A stretch of 64,000 nt of DNA from Xanthobacter sp. NM-25 (GTDB lineage: Bacteria > Pseudomonadota > Alphaproteobacteria > Rhizobiales > Xanthobacteraceae). The stretch spans positions 1 to 64,000 of the forward strand of contig NZ_JACBFS010000005.1 of assembly GCF_022138605.1 (NCBI RefSeq). The letters run 5' to 3'. Each line of letters opens with the position of its first letter. The first letter of the stretch is position 1. Below the pieces are notes generated by a model that did not search any database, was not told the DNA's origin, and saw only the letters and a list, made by a program, of their open reading frames with translations. The translations under genes were made by a program, and so were the position numbers. This document shows positions 33,697-42,359 of the stretch, one piece after another.

Positions 33697-34437
33697 GTGC
33701 GCTGGCGCAAGACGAGAACCCTGAACTTGGCAAATCCCGCGAACCGGGCCTCGCCCACCGATGCCCTGAGCCCCGGCGCCTTCTATGGCCGCCGGGTCGG
33801 CAAGGCACTGCGCACCACCCAGCTGGACGCCATGAGCCGGCTGCTGCCGCGCTACCGTTTCGAGCTTGCTGCGGCGCACGATCCGCTGGCCCTATTCCCG
33901 CGCCGACCGCAGGCGCTCTGGCTGGAAATCGGCTTCGGCGGCGGCGAGCACCTGATCGACCACGCCCGGCGCCGGCCGGATGTCGGATTTCTCGGCGTGG
34001 AGCCCTTCGTCAACGGCATGGCCCGGATGCTGGTGGATCTGGAGCCGGCGAACCTCGACAACATCCGCCTGTTCGACGCCGATGCGGCGCTGCTGCTGGA
34101 CCAGCTGCCCCCCGCCAGCCTGGCCGGCGTCGACCTGTTCTATCCCGATCCCTGGCCCAAGAAGCGGCATTGGAAGCGCCGCTTCGTGCGGCCCGACAAT
34201 CTGGATCGCCTGGCCCGCGTCATCCGCCCCGGCGGCGTGCTGCGGGTCGCCTCCGACGTGCCGGACTATGTGGGCTGGACCCTCGCCACCGTCCGTGCCC
34301 ATCGCCTGTTCCGCTGGACCGCGCGGATCGCCAGCGACTGGACCACGCCTTATCCCGAGTGGCCGGGCACCCGCTATGAAGCCAAGGCCCTGCAGGAAGG
34401 GCGCATTCCAACCTATCTCACCTTCGCGCGGCCCTGA
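33697..34437 (+). CDS. trmB: tRNA (guanine-N7-)-methyltransferase
   Basis: A 246-residue SAM-dependent enzyme that methylates G46 of tRNA. It shows the SAM-binding LEIGFGGGEHL, the second motif FLGVEPFVNGMARML, the catalytic DLFYPDPWPKKRHWKRRF, and a C-terminal PEWPGTRYEAKALQEGR. The start is uncertain: GTG 33697 is used, and TTG 33727 is possible; no ATG lies near the N-terminus expected from YGRRVGKALR. It follows metK after a terminator, so it probably has its own promoter, and it converges on the SDR gene with 5 bp between stops. Confidence 0.95.
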   Translation: MRWRKTRTLNLANPANRASPTDALSPGAFYGRRVGKALRTTQLDAMSRLLPRYRFELAAAHDPLALFPRRPQALWLEIGFGGGEHLIDHARRRPDVGFLGVEPFVNGMARMLVDLEPANLDNIRLFDADAALLLDQLPPASLAGVDLFYPDPWPKKRHWKRRFVRPDNLDRLARVIRPGGVLRVASDVPDYVGWTLATVRAHRLFRWTARIASDWTTPYPEWPGTRYEAKALQEGRIPTYLTFARP

Positions 34438-34442
34438 GGGGC

Positions 34443-35330
34443 TCAGGCCCCCTCGCCGGCCGCCGCCAGGGCATCGAGCCCGTTGTGGTAGGTGGGATAG
34501 GCCAGCGCCACCCCCAGCTCCGTCTTCAGGCGACGGTTCGACACCCGCTTGCTGGCTCCCCAGAAGCTCAGGGCCATGGGGCTCATGGTGGCGGCCGCCA
34601 CGGCGAACGGCACCGGCTCCGGTGCCGGCAGCGCCAGCAGCTGCGCCGCGTAGGCGATCGGGTCGCCCGGCGCGGTCGGCAGGTCGTCGGCCACGTTCAG
34701 CACGCCGTCGAACCGCCGGGCGATCACCGCCATCACCGCACGGCTGATGTCCTCCACATGGATGCGATTGAACACCTGGCCGGGCTTGTCGATCACCCGG
34801 GCGGTGCCGGCGCGCATCTGCGCCAGCGCATTCCGGCCCGGGCCGTAGATGCCGGCAAGGCGCAGTGCCGCCACCGGCACCTGGTTCCGGGCCCCGAAAT
34901 CGAACCACGCCGCCTCTGCATCCAGCCGCCGCTGCAGCCGCGCGCTGCCGGGCCGGGGCGGCGTCGTCTCATCCACCCACGCGCCCTGATGGTCGCCGTA
35001 GACCCCAAGGGTGGTGAGATAGACCACCTGCCGCAGCCGCCCCTCGGCGGCTGAGCGGGTGAGCGCCGGCAGCGCCAGCCGCAGCAGCGGATCCCCCGCC
35101 GCATCGGGGGGTGCTGAAAGCAGCAGCACATCGCTGGCCGCGAGCCGCTGTGCCAATGCCGGGTCCAGGCGGGTGCCGTCGAACACCGCGCCCTCCACCC
35201 CCGCCGGCAGCCCGCTCAAGCTCTGTTCCTGCCGCGCCGTACCGAGCACCGGTGCGAACGCCTGCGTCCGGCTGGCCAGCAGATGCCGAGCGCAATAGCC
35301 GAAGCCCACGGCGGCAAGGGACAGGGTCAT
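34443..35330 (-). CDS. NAD-dependent epimerase/dehydratase-like (extended SDR) protein
   Basis: From ATG 35330 (GGGAG upstream) the product has 295 residues. The N-terminus LSLAAVGFGYCARHLLA is a Rossmann start with GFGYCA in place of the textbook GxxGxxG, as in YeeZ-like SDRs. Later come VVYLTTLGVYGDHQGAWVDE (Tyr in a YGD context) and IYGPGRNAL, both typical of atypical extended SDRs. No substrate can be assigned. It is convergent with trmB and divergent from nothing close, with a 99-bp gap to the acyltransferase gene. Confidence 0.75.
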   Translation of the reverse strand: MTLSLAAVGFGYCARHLLASRTQAFAPVLGTARQEQSLSGLPAGVEGAVFDGTRLDPALAQRLAASDVLLLSAPPDAAGDPLLRLALPALTRSAAEGRLRQVVYLTTLGVYGDHQGAWVDETTPPRPGSARLQRRLDAEAAWFDFGARNQVPVAALRLAGIYGPGRNALAQMRAGTARVIDKPGQVFNRIHVEDISRAVMAVIARRFDGVLNVADDLPTAPGDPIAYAAQLLALPAPEPVPFAVAAATMSPMALSFWGASKRVSNRRLKTELGVALAYPTYHNGLDALAAAGEGA

Positions 35331-35429
35331 GGGCGCGCTCCCGGCTGATCTGGTGAATGGATGTCGCTCGGCTCTCTTCAAGCGCAGGGGACACCGCTTC
35401 GCGTGAAGAAAACGTCATCATGCGAAGGC

Positions 35430-36344
35430 TTAGGCCGTTTCGCCAGGTCCATGAACGGCAGAAACCGGCGCGCTCGCGCGGCCGGCGAGCTGCGCCGTGA
35501 CCTGCTGACGGACCGCCCGCTCGGCGGCGCGGGTCACGCTCTTGCGGTCGTGTCCCGCATCGAGCTGCATGGGTGGCAGAAAGGTGACGTCCACATCGAA
35601 AGCGCCCTGGCGCAGAACATCCAGAAGATGAGGCGCCAGGTCCATGTCGCCATACCAGGCCGCGAGGGGACGATGGGTGCGGCCCATGGGCAGGCCCTGC
35701 ACGCGGGTGTAGGCCACCGCCAGGGGCTGCACCGTCACCGCGTCATGGCTGGCGAAGGCCTGGCTGGCGAAGGCCTCGCCTACCGCGCCCACCAGCGCGG
35801 TGCGGAACGGCAGCACCCGATTGCCGTCGCTGGAGGTGCCCTCGGCGAACAGCACCACCGGATCGCCCCCCTGCAGCCGCGCGGCGATCTCCCGGTTGAC
35901 GGCCCCGGTGGCGTGGCGGCGCTGGCGGTCGACGAACACCGTGCGCTGGAACTTGGCCAGCAGGCCGATCAGCGGCCAGCCCGCCACCTCGCTCTTGGCC
36001 ACGAAGCACAGGGGCATCAATGCGCCCACCACCGGAATATCGAGCCACGAGCTGTGATTGGAGAGCAGCAGCAGCGGCCGGGCAGTAGCCGGCGCGCCAT
36101 GCACATGCACCCGCACGCCCAGGGCCCACAGCAGGATGCGGTGATACAAGCGGGGGATCCGGCGCCGCAGCGGCAGGTTCAGGGCCAAGGCCAGCCATTG
36201 CAGCGGCAGGCCCACCAGGGTGGCGGCACCGATGACCAGCAGCACCGTGCCCATGCGCAGCCCGTTGAGGATGCGGGTGCCCCGCGGGCACTCCCGCCCC
36301 AGCGGGGGAATGCCAGCGTCGGCATCAGCCGGATCGGGCTTCAT
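35430..36344 (-). CDS. 1-acyl-sn-glycerol-3-phosphate acyltransferase-like protein (PlsC family)
   Basis: A 304-residue membrane-associated acyltransferase from ATG 36344. The HX4D catalytic motif is NHSSWLD, followed by FVDRQRRH (motif II), FAEGTSSDG (motif III) and PLAVAYTRV (motif IV), with a hydrophobic N-terminal helix (GTVLLVIGAATLVGLPLQWLAL split in two). It probably transfers an acyl chain to lysophosphatidic acid or a related lipid. A 15-bp tandem duplication at 35746-35775 encodes a repeated AFASQ/AFASH segment. It overlaps no neighbour but ends the fur-plsC pair, 11 bp after the Fur-family gene. Confidence 0.87.
   Translation of the reverse strand: MKPDPADADAGIPPLGRECPRGTRILNGLRMGTVLLVIGAATLVGLPLQWLALALNLPLRRRIPRLYHRILLWALGVRVHVHGAPATARPLLLLSNHSSWLDIPVVGALMPLCFVAKSEVAGWPLIGLLAKFQRTVFVDRQRRHATGAVNREIAARLQGGDPVVLFAEGTSSDGNRVLPFRTALVGAVGEAFASQAFASHDAVTVQPLAVAYTRVQGLPMGRTHRPLAAWYGDMDLAPHLLDVLRQGAFDVDVTFLPPMQLDAGHDRKSVTRAAERAVRQQVTAQLAGRASAPVSAVHGPGETA
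35746..35775. repeat. 15-bp tandem duplication inside the PlsC-like gene
   Basis: TGGCTGGCGAAGGCC occurs twice in direct succession at 35746-35760 and 35761-35775. The duplication is in frame and adds five residues (a repeated Ala-Phe-Ala-Ser unit) on the minus strand. Confidence 0.93.
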
Positions 36345-36355
36345 GGCGGTGGCGC

Positions 36356-36787
36356 CTATTTCGGCCCCTCGTCGTCGATGGGCACCGCATAGAGCTCGAG
36401 CCGGTGGCCGCACAGCTTGAAGCCGAGGCGGCGGGCGATCTCGTCCTGCAGCTTCTCGATCTCTTCGGAGCGGAACTCGATGACCCGGCCGGAGCGCATG
36501 TCGATCAGGTGGTCATGGTGCTCGTCGGGCATCTGCTCGTAGCGGGCGCGACCGTCGCCGAAGTCATGGCGCTCGATGATGCCGGCATCCTCCAGCATCT
36601 TGACCGTACGGTAGACCGTGGAGATGGAGATGTTGTCGTCGATGGCGGCGGCCCGGCGGTGCAGCTCCTCCACGTCGGGGTGGTCGTCGGCGCTCGACAG
36701 CACGCGCGCGATCACCCGGCGCTGCTCGGTCATCCGCATGCCCTTTGCCAGGCACGCCTCTTCGATGACACTCACTTTTCCGCTCAC
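36356..36787 (-). CDS. Fur-family metal-responsive transcriptional regulator
   Basis: GTG 36787 is chosen because GGAGG lies six bases upstream; GTG 36775 and TTG 36802 are alternatives. The 143-residue product has an N-terminal winged helix (MTEQRRVIARVLSSADDHPDVEELHRRA, then ISISTVYRTVKMLEDAGIIERHDFG) and a dimerisation domain with the metal-site motif DEHHDHLIDM. It could be Fur/Mur (iron or manganese) or Irr; the lack of an Irr-type haem motif favours Fur/Mur. It is upstream of the acyltransferase gene and likely co-transcribed with it. Confidence 0.88.
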   Translation of the reverse strand: MSGKVSVIEEACLAKGMRMTEQRRVIARVLSSADDHPDVEELHRRAAAIDDNISISTVYRTVKMLEDAGIIERHDFGDGRARYEQMPDEHHDHLIDMRSGRVIEFRSEEIEKLQDEIARRLGFKLCGHRLELYAVPIDDEGPK

Positions 36788-36892
36788 GCGGCACCTCCGC
36801 AAAACCGGCGCGACATGTTCGCCTTATCGCCTTGACGACGCCCTGCTGCAAGGGCTTCTCGAACAGCGGGCGGCGCCGCGACCCGCCATCGC

Positions 36893-37360
36893 TCAGAAAT
36901 CGCGGCGCAGCAACAGGGCATCGACGCCCGCATAATAGCCCCGGCGGCGGCCGATCTCGCCATAGCCGAACGCACCATAAAGCTGCAACGCGGCCGTATT
37001 GCCCGCCTCGACCTCCAGAAAGGAGGTGGTCACGCCCTCCGCCGCCAGCCGCCCCAGATGATGCTGGAGAAGCCCGCGGCCGATGCCGCGGCGCCGGGCA
37101 GCCTGGGCCACGGCGATGGACAGGATCTCCGCTTCCGGCGCCACCACGTGGGACAGCACGAACCCCACCAGCTTGCCGCCGGCCACCGCCACATGGGCGC
37201 GGGCGGCGCGTTCCGACAACAGCCGCTCGAACTCCTCCATCTCCCAGCCGCGGGCGAAGGCCGTGGCATGGAGCGCGGCCAATGCCGCCGCATCCGCCGG
37301 CCCGCCGTCGCGATAGCGCAGCGGCGCAGGAGGGAAGAAATGGTCGATGAGGGCCATCAT
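36893..37360 (-). CDS. rimI: Ribosomal protein S18 alanine N-acetyltransferase-like GNAT
   Basis: A 155-residue GNAT acetyltransferase. The acetyl-CoA loop is ARRRGIGRGLLQHHL, preceded by the beta-4 strand EILSIAVA and followed by EVEAGNTAALQLYGAFGY and a Tyr near RRRGYY. ATG 37360 overlaps the tsaB stop (ATGA), and tsaB-rimI adjacency is a strong genomic signature for RimI, which acetylates the N-terminal alanine of ribosomal protein S18. Confidence 0.9.
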   Translation of the reverse strand: MMALIDHFFPPAPLRYRDGGPADAAALAALHATAFARGWEMEEFERLLSERAARAHVAVAGGKLVGFVLSHVVAPEAEILSIAVAQAARRRGIGRGLLQHHLGRLAAEGVTTSFLEVEAGNTAALQLYGAFGYGEIGRRRGYYAGVDALLLRRDF

Positions 37361-38040
37361 CGGCGGGCGATACGGGCCTTGTCCTGAGGCTTGGCATCCG
37401 GCGGCCGCAAATAGAGCGGCTTGGCCTCCGCCACCTCGGGATCGGCCGCCGCGCCCAGCCGGGCCACCCAGGCCACGTCGGGTGCCGGCACCACATCCAC
37501 CGACACCGGCGGCTGCTCGCCAGCCGGCCAGAGCTCGGCCACCAGCTGAGCGCCGGAGCCCACCAGGCGGGCCGGGCCGATGGCCACCGCCCGCGCCGCC
37601 TCCCGCACCGAGGTCACCCGCGGGGCGATCAGGGTGCGGCCGCCGACACCGAACATCTGCAGGAAGACGTGGCCGTGGCGGGCATCGACAGCGCTCACCA
37701 CGGGAATGGCGTCATCCAGCGCCAGGAACGGCGCCGCGAGCGCCGCCAGGGTGGTGACGCCCACCACCGGACGGTTGGCGGCCAGCGCGAAGCCCCGGGC
37801 CGCTGACAGGCCGACCCGAAGGCCGGTGAAGCTGCCGGGGCCCACGGTGACGGCGATGCGGCTGAGGTGCTCGAAATCGAGCCCCGCATGGCCCATCACC
37901 TGTTCCACCAGCGGAATGAGGCTCTCCGCGTGGCCGCGTTCCATCAGCAGCGAATCACCGGCGATGACACCGTCGTTTTCGGCGTCGAGCACGGCGGCGG
38001 AACACGCCGAAAGCGCGGTGTCTATGGCCAGAATGAACAT
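37357..38040 (-). CDS. tsaB: tRNA threonylcarbamoyladenosine biosynthesis protein TsaB
   Basis: A 227-residue ASKHA-fold protein that partners TsaD and TsaE in making t6A37 in tRNA. The N-terminus FILAIDTALSACSAAV is the first phosphate loop, and RGHAESLIPLVEQ, AVTVGPGSFTGLRVGL and SAVDARHGHVF are all characteristic. It overlaps rimI downstream (ATGA). The start ATG 38040 is unambiguous. The gene is 101 bp after the NifU-domain gene on the same strand. Confidence 0.96.
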   Translation of the reverse strand: MFILAIDTALSACSAAVLDAENDGVIAGDSLLMERGHAESLIPLVEQVMGHAGLDFEHLSRIAVTVGPGSFTGLRVGLSAARGFALAANRPVVGVTTLAALAAPFLALDDAIPVVSAVDARHGHVFLQMFGVGGRTLIAPRVTSVREAARAVAIGPARLVGSGAQLVAELWPAGEQPPVSVDVVPAPDVAWVARLGAAADPEVAEAKPLYLRPPDAKPQDKARIARR

Positions 38041-38141
38041 GAACGCGGAGCCCCTCTCCGTCCCACGATTGCCTGAAATGCGCGCAAACGGAAGGGGAAG
38101 AGCGCCATCCCTCGGTTCAAACGGTTAATGGCGGATCCCGT

Positions 38142-38702
38142 TCAGGCCGCCTGAACCTCGCGGATCTCCGGAACGAAGTGCTTCAGCAGGTTTTCTACGC
38201 CGTTCTTGAGGGTGGCGGTAGAGGACGGGCAGCCCGAGCAGGAGCCCTTCATGTTGAGGTAGACCACCCCGTCCTTGAAGCCGCGGAAGGTGATGTCGCC
38301 GCCGTCATTGGCCACCGCCGGGCGCACCCGAGTGTCGAGCAGCTCCTTGATGGTGGCGACGATCTCCTCGTCGGCCCGATCGAAGAATTCCTCGCCCTCG
38401 GCCGCTTCCAGCGCCATGCCCTCGGTGACGATGGGCGCGCCGGACATGAAGTGTTCCATGATGGCGCCGAGAATGGCGGGCTTCAGCTGCCGCCAATCGC
38501 CCTGGCCCTTGGTGACGGTCACGAAATCCGGACCCAGCATCACCCCGTCGACGCCCCGCACCTCGAACAGGCGCTGCGCCAGCGGCGAAACGCCGGCGTC
38601 GTCGGCGGTGCGCACATCGAGCACGCCCTCGCCGAGAACATCGCGGCCGGGCAGGAACTTCAGCGTCGCCGGATTGGGCGTGGCTTCAGTCTGAATGAAC
38701 AT
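38142..38702 (-). CDS. NifU-domain iron-sulphur cluster carrier protein
   Basis: A 186-residue protein from ATG 38702 (GAGGA about 8 bp upstream). It has an N-terminal Nfu_N domain (MFIQTEATPNPATLKFLPG) and a C-terminal NifU domain with the cluster motif CSGCPSS. This two-domain form is the usual alphaproteobacterial and mitochondrial NFU1 type, which carries 4Fe-4S clusters to targets such as lipoate synthase. It precedes tsaB-rimI on the same strand. Confidence 0.93.
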   Translation of the reverse strand: MFIQTEATPNPATLKFLPGRDVLGEGVLDVRTADDAGVSPLAQRLFEVRGVDGVMLGPDFVTVTKGQGDWRQLKPAILGAIMEHFMSGAPIVTEGMALEAAEGEEFFDRADEEIVATIKELLDTRVRPAVANDGGDITFRGFKDGVVYLNMKGSCSGCPSSTATLKNGVENLLKHFVPEIREVQAA

Positions 38703-38910
38703 GGCCAAATCCTCAAAAAATCGGAGGGGCACGGGCCGGCGACCGCCGGGCACCTCAGCGCCCTGTCATGACCTTCAAGATAAGTCGCCCCACGGCCGAG
38801 CGGAAGGGTCGGCTTCCGGAATGTCCCGAATTGACACGGCGGCCTGCCGCTGAAGCACGCCCCACGAACAGAGCGCGTCCGAATCGCGGACCGGCGGGCG
38901 ATGCCAGTTC

Positions 38911-38954
38911 GTTCCCAAAAAGAACCGCCCGCGGCGTCGGGGCCGCGGGCGGTT
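38911..38954 (-). terminator. Intrinsic terminator of rho
   Basis: A 13-bp perfect stem, with arms at 38923-38935 and 38942-38954, follows the rho stop on the minus strand. Continuing on that strand after the stem comes TTCTTTTTGGG, a T-run. The termination factor gene thus appears to use factor-independent termination. Confidence 0.9.
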
Positions 38955-39007
38955 GTCGGTCGATGGCCAATGCCACCAAGGTCGGCCCGGGCAGCCCGGG
39001 CCTTGCC

Positions 39008-40276
39008 TCAGGTGTTCATGGAATCGAAGAAGTCCTGGTTGGTCTTGGTCTGCCGCAGCTTGTCCTGCAGGAACTCGATGGCGTCCACGGTGCCCATGGG
39101 ATTGAGGATGCGCCGAAGCACATACATCTTCTTGAGGGTGTCGGCGGGAACCAGCAACTCCTCCTTGCGGGTGCCGGAGCGGGTGATGTCGATGGCCGGG
39201 AACACGCGCTTGTCGGCCACCTTGCGGTCGAGGATGACCTCGGAATTGCCGGTGCCCTTGAACTCCTCGAAGATCACCTCATCCATGCGCGAGCCGGTGT
39301 CGATGAGCGCCGTAGCGATGATGGTGAGCGAGCCGCCTTCCTCGATATTGCGGGCGGCGCCGAAGAAGCGCTTGGGGCGCTGCAGCGCGTTGGCGTCCAC
39401 GCCACCGGTGAGCACCTTGCCGGAGGACGGCACCACCGTATTGTAGGCACGGCCGAGGCGGGTGATGGAATCCAAAAGGATCACCACGTCGCGACCATGC
39501 TCCACCAGGCGCTTGGCCTTCTCGATGACCATTTCGGCCACCTGCACGTGGCGGGCGGCGGGCTCATCGAAGGTGGAGGAGATCACCTCGCCCTTCACCG
39601 AGCGCTGCATGTCGGTGACTTCCTCCGGCCGCTCGTCGATGAGCAGCACGATGAGGTAGCATTCCGGGTGATTGGCGGTGATGGACTTGGCGATGTTCTG
39701 CAACAGCACCGTCTTACCGGTGCGCGGCGGCGCCACGATGAGGCCGCGCTGGCCCTTGCCGATGGGCGCCACGATGTCGATGACGCGGGCGGAGAAGTCC
39801 TTCTTGCCGGCGTTTTCCTCATGCTCGAGCTTGAGGCGTTCATCGGGATAAAGCGGCGTCAGATTGTCGAAATTGATCTTGTGCCGGGTCTTGTCCGGGT
39901 CTTCAAAATTGATGGTGTTGACCTTGAGCAGGGCGAAATAGCGCTCACCTTCCTTGGGTGAGCGGATCTGCCCTTCCACCGTATCGCCGGTGCGCAGGCC
40001 GAAGCGGCGGATCTGCGAGGGGGAGACATAAATGTCATCCGGACCGGGCAGATAATTGGCCTCCGGCGAGCGCAGGAAGCCAAATCCATCCTGCAATACC
40101 TCGACCACGCCTTCACCGATGATCTCGGTTTCGGTGGCCGCCAGCTGCTTGAGGATGGCGAACAGCAGTTCCTGCTTGCGCAGCGTGCTCGCATTCTCCA
40201 CCTCGTTCTCTTCGGCGAAGGCGAGCAGCTCGACAGGCGTTTTGGATTTAAGGTCTTGAAGTTTCACTTCCCGCAT
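39008..40276 (-). CDS. rho: Transcription termination factor Rho
   Basis: A 422-residue RNA-dependent ATPase. It has the Rho N-terminal helical domain (LKSKTPVELLAFAEEN), a cold-shock-like RNA-binding domain with DGFGFLR, and a RecA-like core with Walker A GLIVAPPRTGKTVLL, Walker B DVVILLDSITRLGRAY, and the Q/R loops FDEPAARHVQVAEM and GSLTIIATALIDTGSRMDE. The start ATG 40276 gives MREVKLQDLK. The 256-bp gap to hemJ upstream probably holds its promoter; I see no distinct structure there. Confidence 0.98.
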   Translation of the reverse strand: MREVKLQDLKSKTPVELLAFAEENEVENASTLRKQELLFAILKQLAATETEIIGEGVVEVLQDGFGFLRSPEANYLPGPDDIYVSPSQIRRFGLRTGDTVEGQIRSPKEGERYFALLKVNTINFEDPDKTRHKINFDNLTPLYPDERLKLEHEENAGKKDFSARVIDIVAPIGKGQRGLIVAPPRTGKTVLLQNIAKSITANHPECYLIVLLIDERPEEVTDMQRSVKGEVISSTFDEPAARHVQVAEMVIEKAKRLVEHGRDVVILLDSITRLGRAYNTVVPSSGKVLTGGVDANALQRPKRFFGAARNIEEGGSLTIIATALIDTGSRMDEVIFEEFKGTGNSEVILDRKVADKRVFPAIDITRSGTRKEELLVPADTLKKMYVLRRILNPMGTVDAIEFLQDKLRQTKTNQDFFDSMNT

Positions 40277-40532
40277 ATGGGAAAGCCTCGATTAAGTCTT
40301 GGGGCGTACCTGCTCGGTGGGGGACACGGAGCGGGCATCTGAGGAGGGACGGGGATCGCAGGTCTTCAGGGGCAGCCGGAGCGACAGCTTGAACCTGACG
40401 CGCGGGCCGATCCACAGCGGAACCGGACAGCCAAAAGCGCGTTCGCCTGCGTTGAGGAAAGCAGCGCGAACATATTCACGCTTGCGCCCCAGCGCAAGTG
40501 CTTCCTTCTGCTTCCTTCGTCGCGGTCTGGCT

Positions 40533-40958
40533 TCAGAACGGCTTCACCACCACGCAGATGACGATGCCGATCATCAGCAGGGTCGGAACCTCGTTCATGA
40601 CGCGGTAGAATTTTGCCGAATGGGTGTTGGCATCCGCTGCGAACTGACGCACCCAGCGCGCCTCCAGCCCATGCACGGCGGACAGCAGCACCACCAGCAG
40701 CAGCTTCACATGCAGCCAGCCCTGGGTGATCCAGCCGCCCTCCACCACGAGATAGAGGCCGGCCAGCCAGGCGACGATCATCGCCGGGGTGCCGATGGCC
40801 TTCAGAAGACGCCGCTCCATCACCTTGAAGGTTTCCGACTGGGCTGAGCCCGCCGGCGCATCGCAGTGATAGACCAAAAGCCGCGGCAGGTAGAGCAGCG
40901 CCGCCATCCAGGCGATCACCGCAATCACGTGCAAGGCCTTGATCCAGAAATAAAGCAT
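40533..40958 (-). CDS. hemJ: Protoporphyrinogen IX oxidase HemJ
   Basis: A 141-residue four-helix membrane protein from ATG 40958 (GGGAGGACACG upstream). It carries the conserved LYFWIKALHVIAVIAWMA with its essential histidine, YLPRLLVYHCD, and VKLLLVVLLSAVHG, all typical of HemJ (UPF0093), the oxygen-independent-type enzyme of most alphaproteobacteria. It lies 19 bp after hemE, so the two haem genes form an operon in the order common in this class. Confidence 0.95.
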   Translation of the reverse strand: MLYFWIKALHVIAVIAWMAALLYLPRLLVYHCDAPAGSAQSETFKVMERRLLKAIGTPAMIVAWLAGLYLVVEGGWITQGWLHVKLLLVVLLSAVHGLEARWVRQFAADANTHSAKFYRVMNEVPTLLMIGIVICVVVKPF

Positions 40959-40977
40959 CGTGTCCTCCCGGCGGCCC

Positions 40978-42024
40978 TCAGCGGGCGGCGCGCACCCGCG
41001 CCACCATGGTTTCCACATGGGAAATGGGTGTTTCCGGCTTGATGCCGTGACCGAGGTTGAAGATGTGCCGGGTGCCCGCAAAATCCGTGCGGATCCGGTC
41101 AATCTCCTCCTCCAGGGCCGCGCCACCGGCAATCAGTCGCAACGGATCGAGATTGCCCTGCAGCGCCAGTTTTTCACCAAGACGCGCCCGCGCCGCCGGC
41201 CGGTCCGCGGTCCAGTCGAGGCCCACCGCCTGAATGCCGGTGGCCGCCAGACGCTCCAGCGCCTCCAGGCTCGCACCCTTGGGAAAGGCGATGACCCGCG
41301 CCTGCGGGTGCGCCACCTTCAGGCCACTGACGATGCGGCGCAGCGGCTCGGCGCACCAGCGCTCGAACGACAGCGGATCCAGCACGCCGGACCAGGTGTC
41401 GAAGATCTGCACGGCATCGGCGCCGGCCTCGATCTGCGCCGAAAGGTGGGCGATGGAGGCCTCCACCAGATGGTCAATGAGGCGCTGGAACAGGGCGGGA
41501 TCCCGCAAGGCGAGAAGACGCGCCGGGGCCTGATCATCGGTGCCCTGCCCCGCCACCATGTAGGTGGCCACGGTCCAGGGGGCGCCGCAAAAGCCGATCA
41601 GCGCCACCTCGGGCGGCAAGGCGGCCCGCACCCGGGCGATGGCGTCATAGACCGGGCCCACCCGAGCCGGATCGAGGGTACTCGGCAGGCGGGCAAGGCG
41701 CGCGCCATCGTCCACCTTCTCCAGCCGCGGCCCCTCGCCCACCGCGAAGCTCAGGCCTACGCCCAGGGCATGGGGCACCACCAGGATATCGGAAAAGATG
41801 ATGGCGGCATCGAAGGCGAATCGTCGGATCGGCTGCAGCGTCACCTCGGCGGCCAGCTCCGGCGTGTAGCACAAGGTGAGGAAATCCCCCGCCTTCGCCC
41901 GCACCTCGCGATATTCCGGCAGATAGCGGCCGGCCTGGCGCATCATCCAGAGAGGCGGCGGATTAAGGGGGGTTCCGTCCAGGACGGCGAGGAAGGGTGA
42001 TCGTGTCACCGGAGAGCGGCTCAT
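40978..42024 (-). CDS. hemE: Uroporphyrinogen decarboxylase
   Basis: A 348-residue cytoplasmic enzyme that converts uroporphyrinogen III to coproporphyrinogen III. It has the signature PPLWMMRQAGRYLPEYR near residue 21, FSDILVVPHALG, and the glycine-rich GFCGAPWTVATYM. The start is ATG 42024. In Caulobacter and many other alphaproteobacteria hemE borders the chromosomal origin, and the adjacent gap here shows matching elements. It is the first gene of hemE-hemJ. Confidence 0.98.
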   Translation of the reverse strand: MSRSPVTRSPFLAVLDGTPLNPPPLWMMRQAGRYLPEYREVRAKAGDFLTLCYTPELAAEVTLQPIRRFAFDAAIIFSDILVVPHALGVGLSFAVGEGPRLEKVDDGARLARLPSTLDPARVGPVYDAIARVRAALPPEVALIGFCGAPWTVATYMVAGQGTDDQAPARLLALRDPALFQRLIDHLVEASIAHLSAQIEAGADAVQIFDTWSGVLDPLSFERWCAEPLRRIVSGLKVAHPQARVIAFPKGASLEALERLAATGIQAVGLDWTADRPAARARLGEKLALQGNLDPLRLIAGGAALEEEIDRIRTDFAGTRHIFNLGHGIKPETPISHVETMVARVRAAR

Positions 42025-42359
42025 CCCGTGCCTTCAATCTAAGAGATATATTTTAAAGAGAGAGTCTTTGGAGTCTTTACGGTTGATTAACCAGTCGCAG
42101 GGCCATCGACAACCGATCCACATGTGATCCCGATTCAAGTGGGCCATTTATGCCCGTGCCCCAGGGGCGCCGAGGCCCGGTTAACAAAGGATTAACGTGC
42201 CGCCCTGGCGTGCTATTCACAATGACGCACAGGGGGGGCATGGAATCTGTCCCGCCGAGTCAAAATGTGGACAGACTTCCCCCCTTTCCCCAGGACCGGC
42301 TTGCGCCCCGCCAGGGGGCATGCCTTCCTCAACAGCCTTCCACAGCAGCGGTGGACAAC
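42025..42359. other. Candidate chromosomal replication origin (oriC)
   Basis: The gap between divergent hemE and ppsR contains an AT-rich stretch (42036-42060), a perfect CtrA-type box TTAA-N7-TTAA (42181-42195), a second TTAACC half site (42087-42092), a DnaA-box-like CGATCCACA (42114-42122, one change from TGATCCACA), a weaker TGTGGACAG (42266-42274), and GANTC methylation sites at 42062, 42071, 42132 and 42257. Genomic context (hemE beside it, parAB and parS 8-11 kb away) is that of the Caulobacter-type origin. The elements are seen; origin function is inferred. Confidence 0.7.

Noticed and set aside
42150..42359. N-terminal extension of the DUF299 regulatory protein from ATG 42150 or later
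   Set aside because: The added residues resemble no family member and would be encoded by the origin elements; GTG 42360 gives the normal length.
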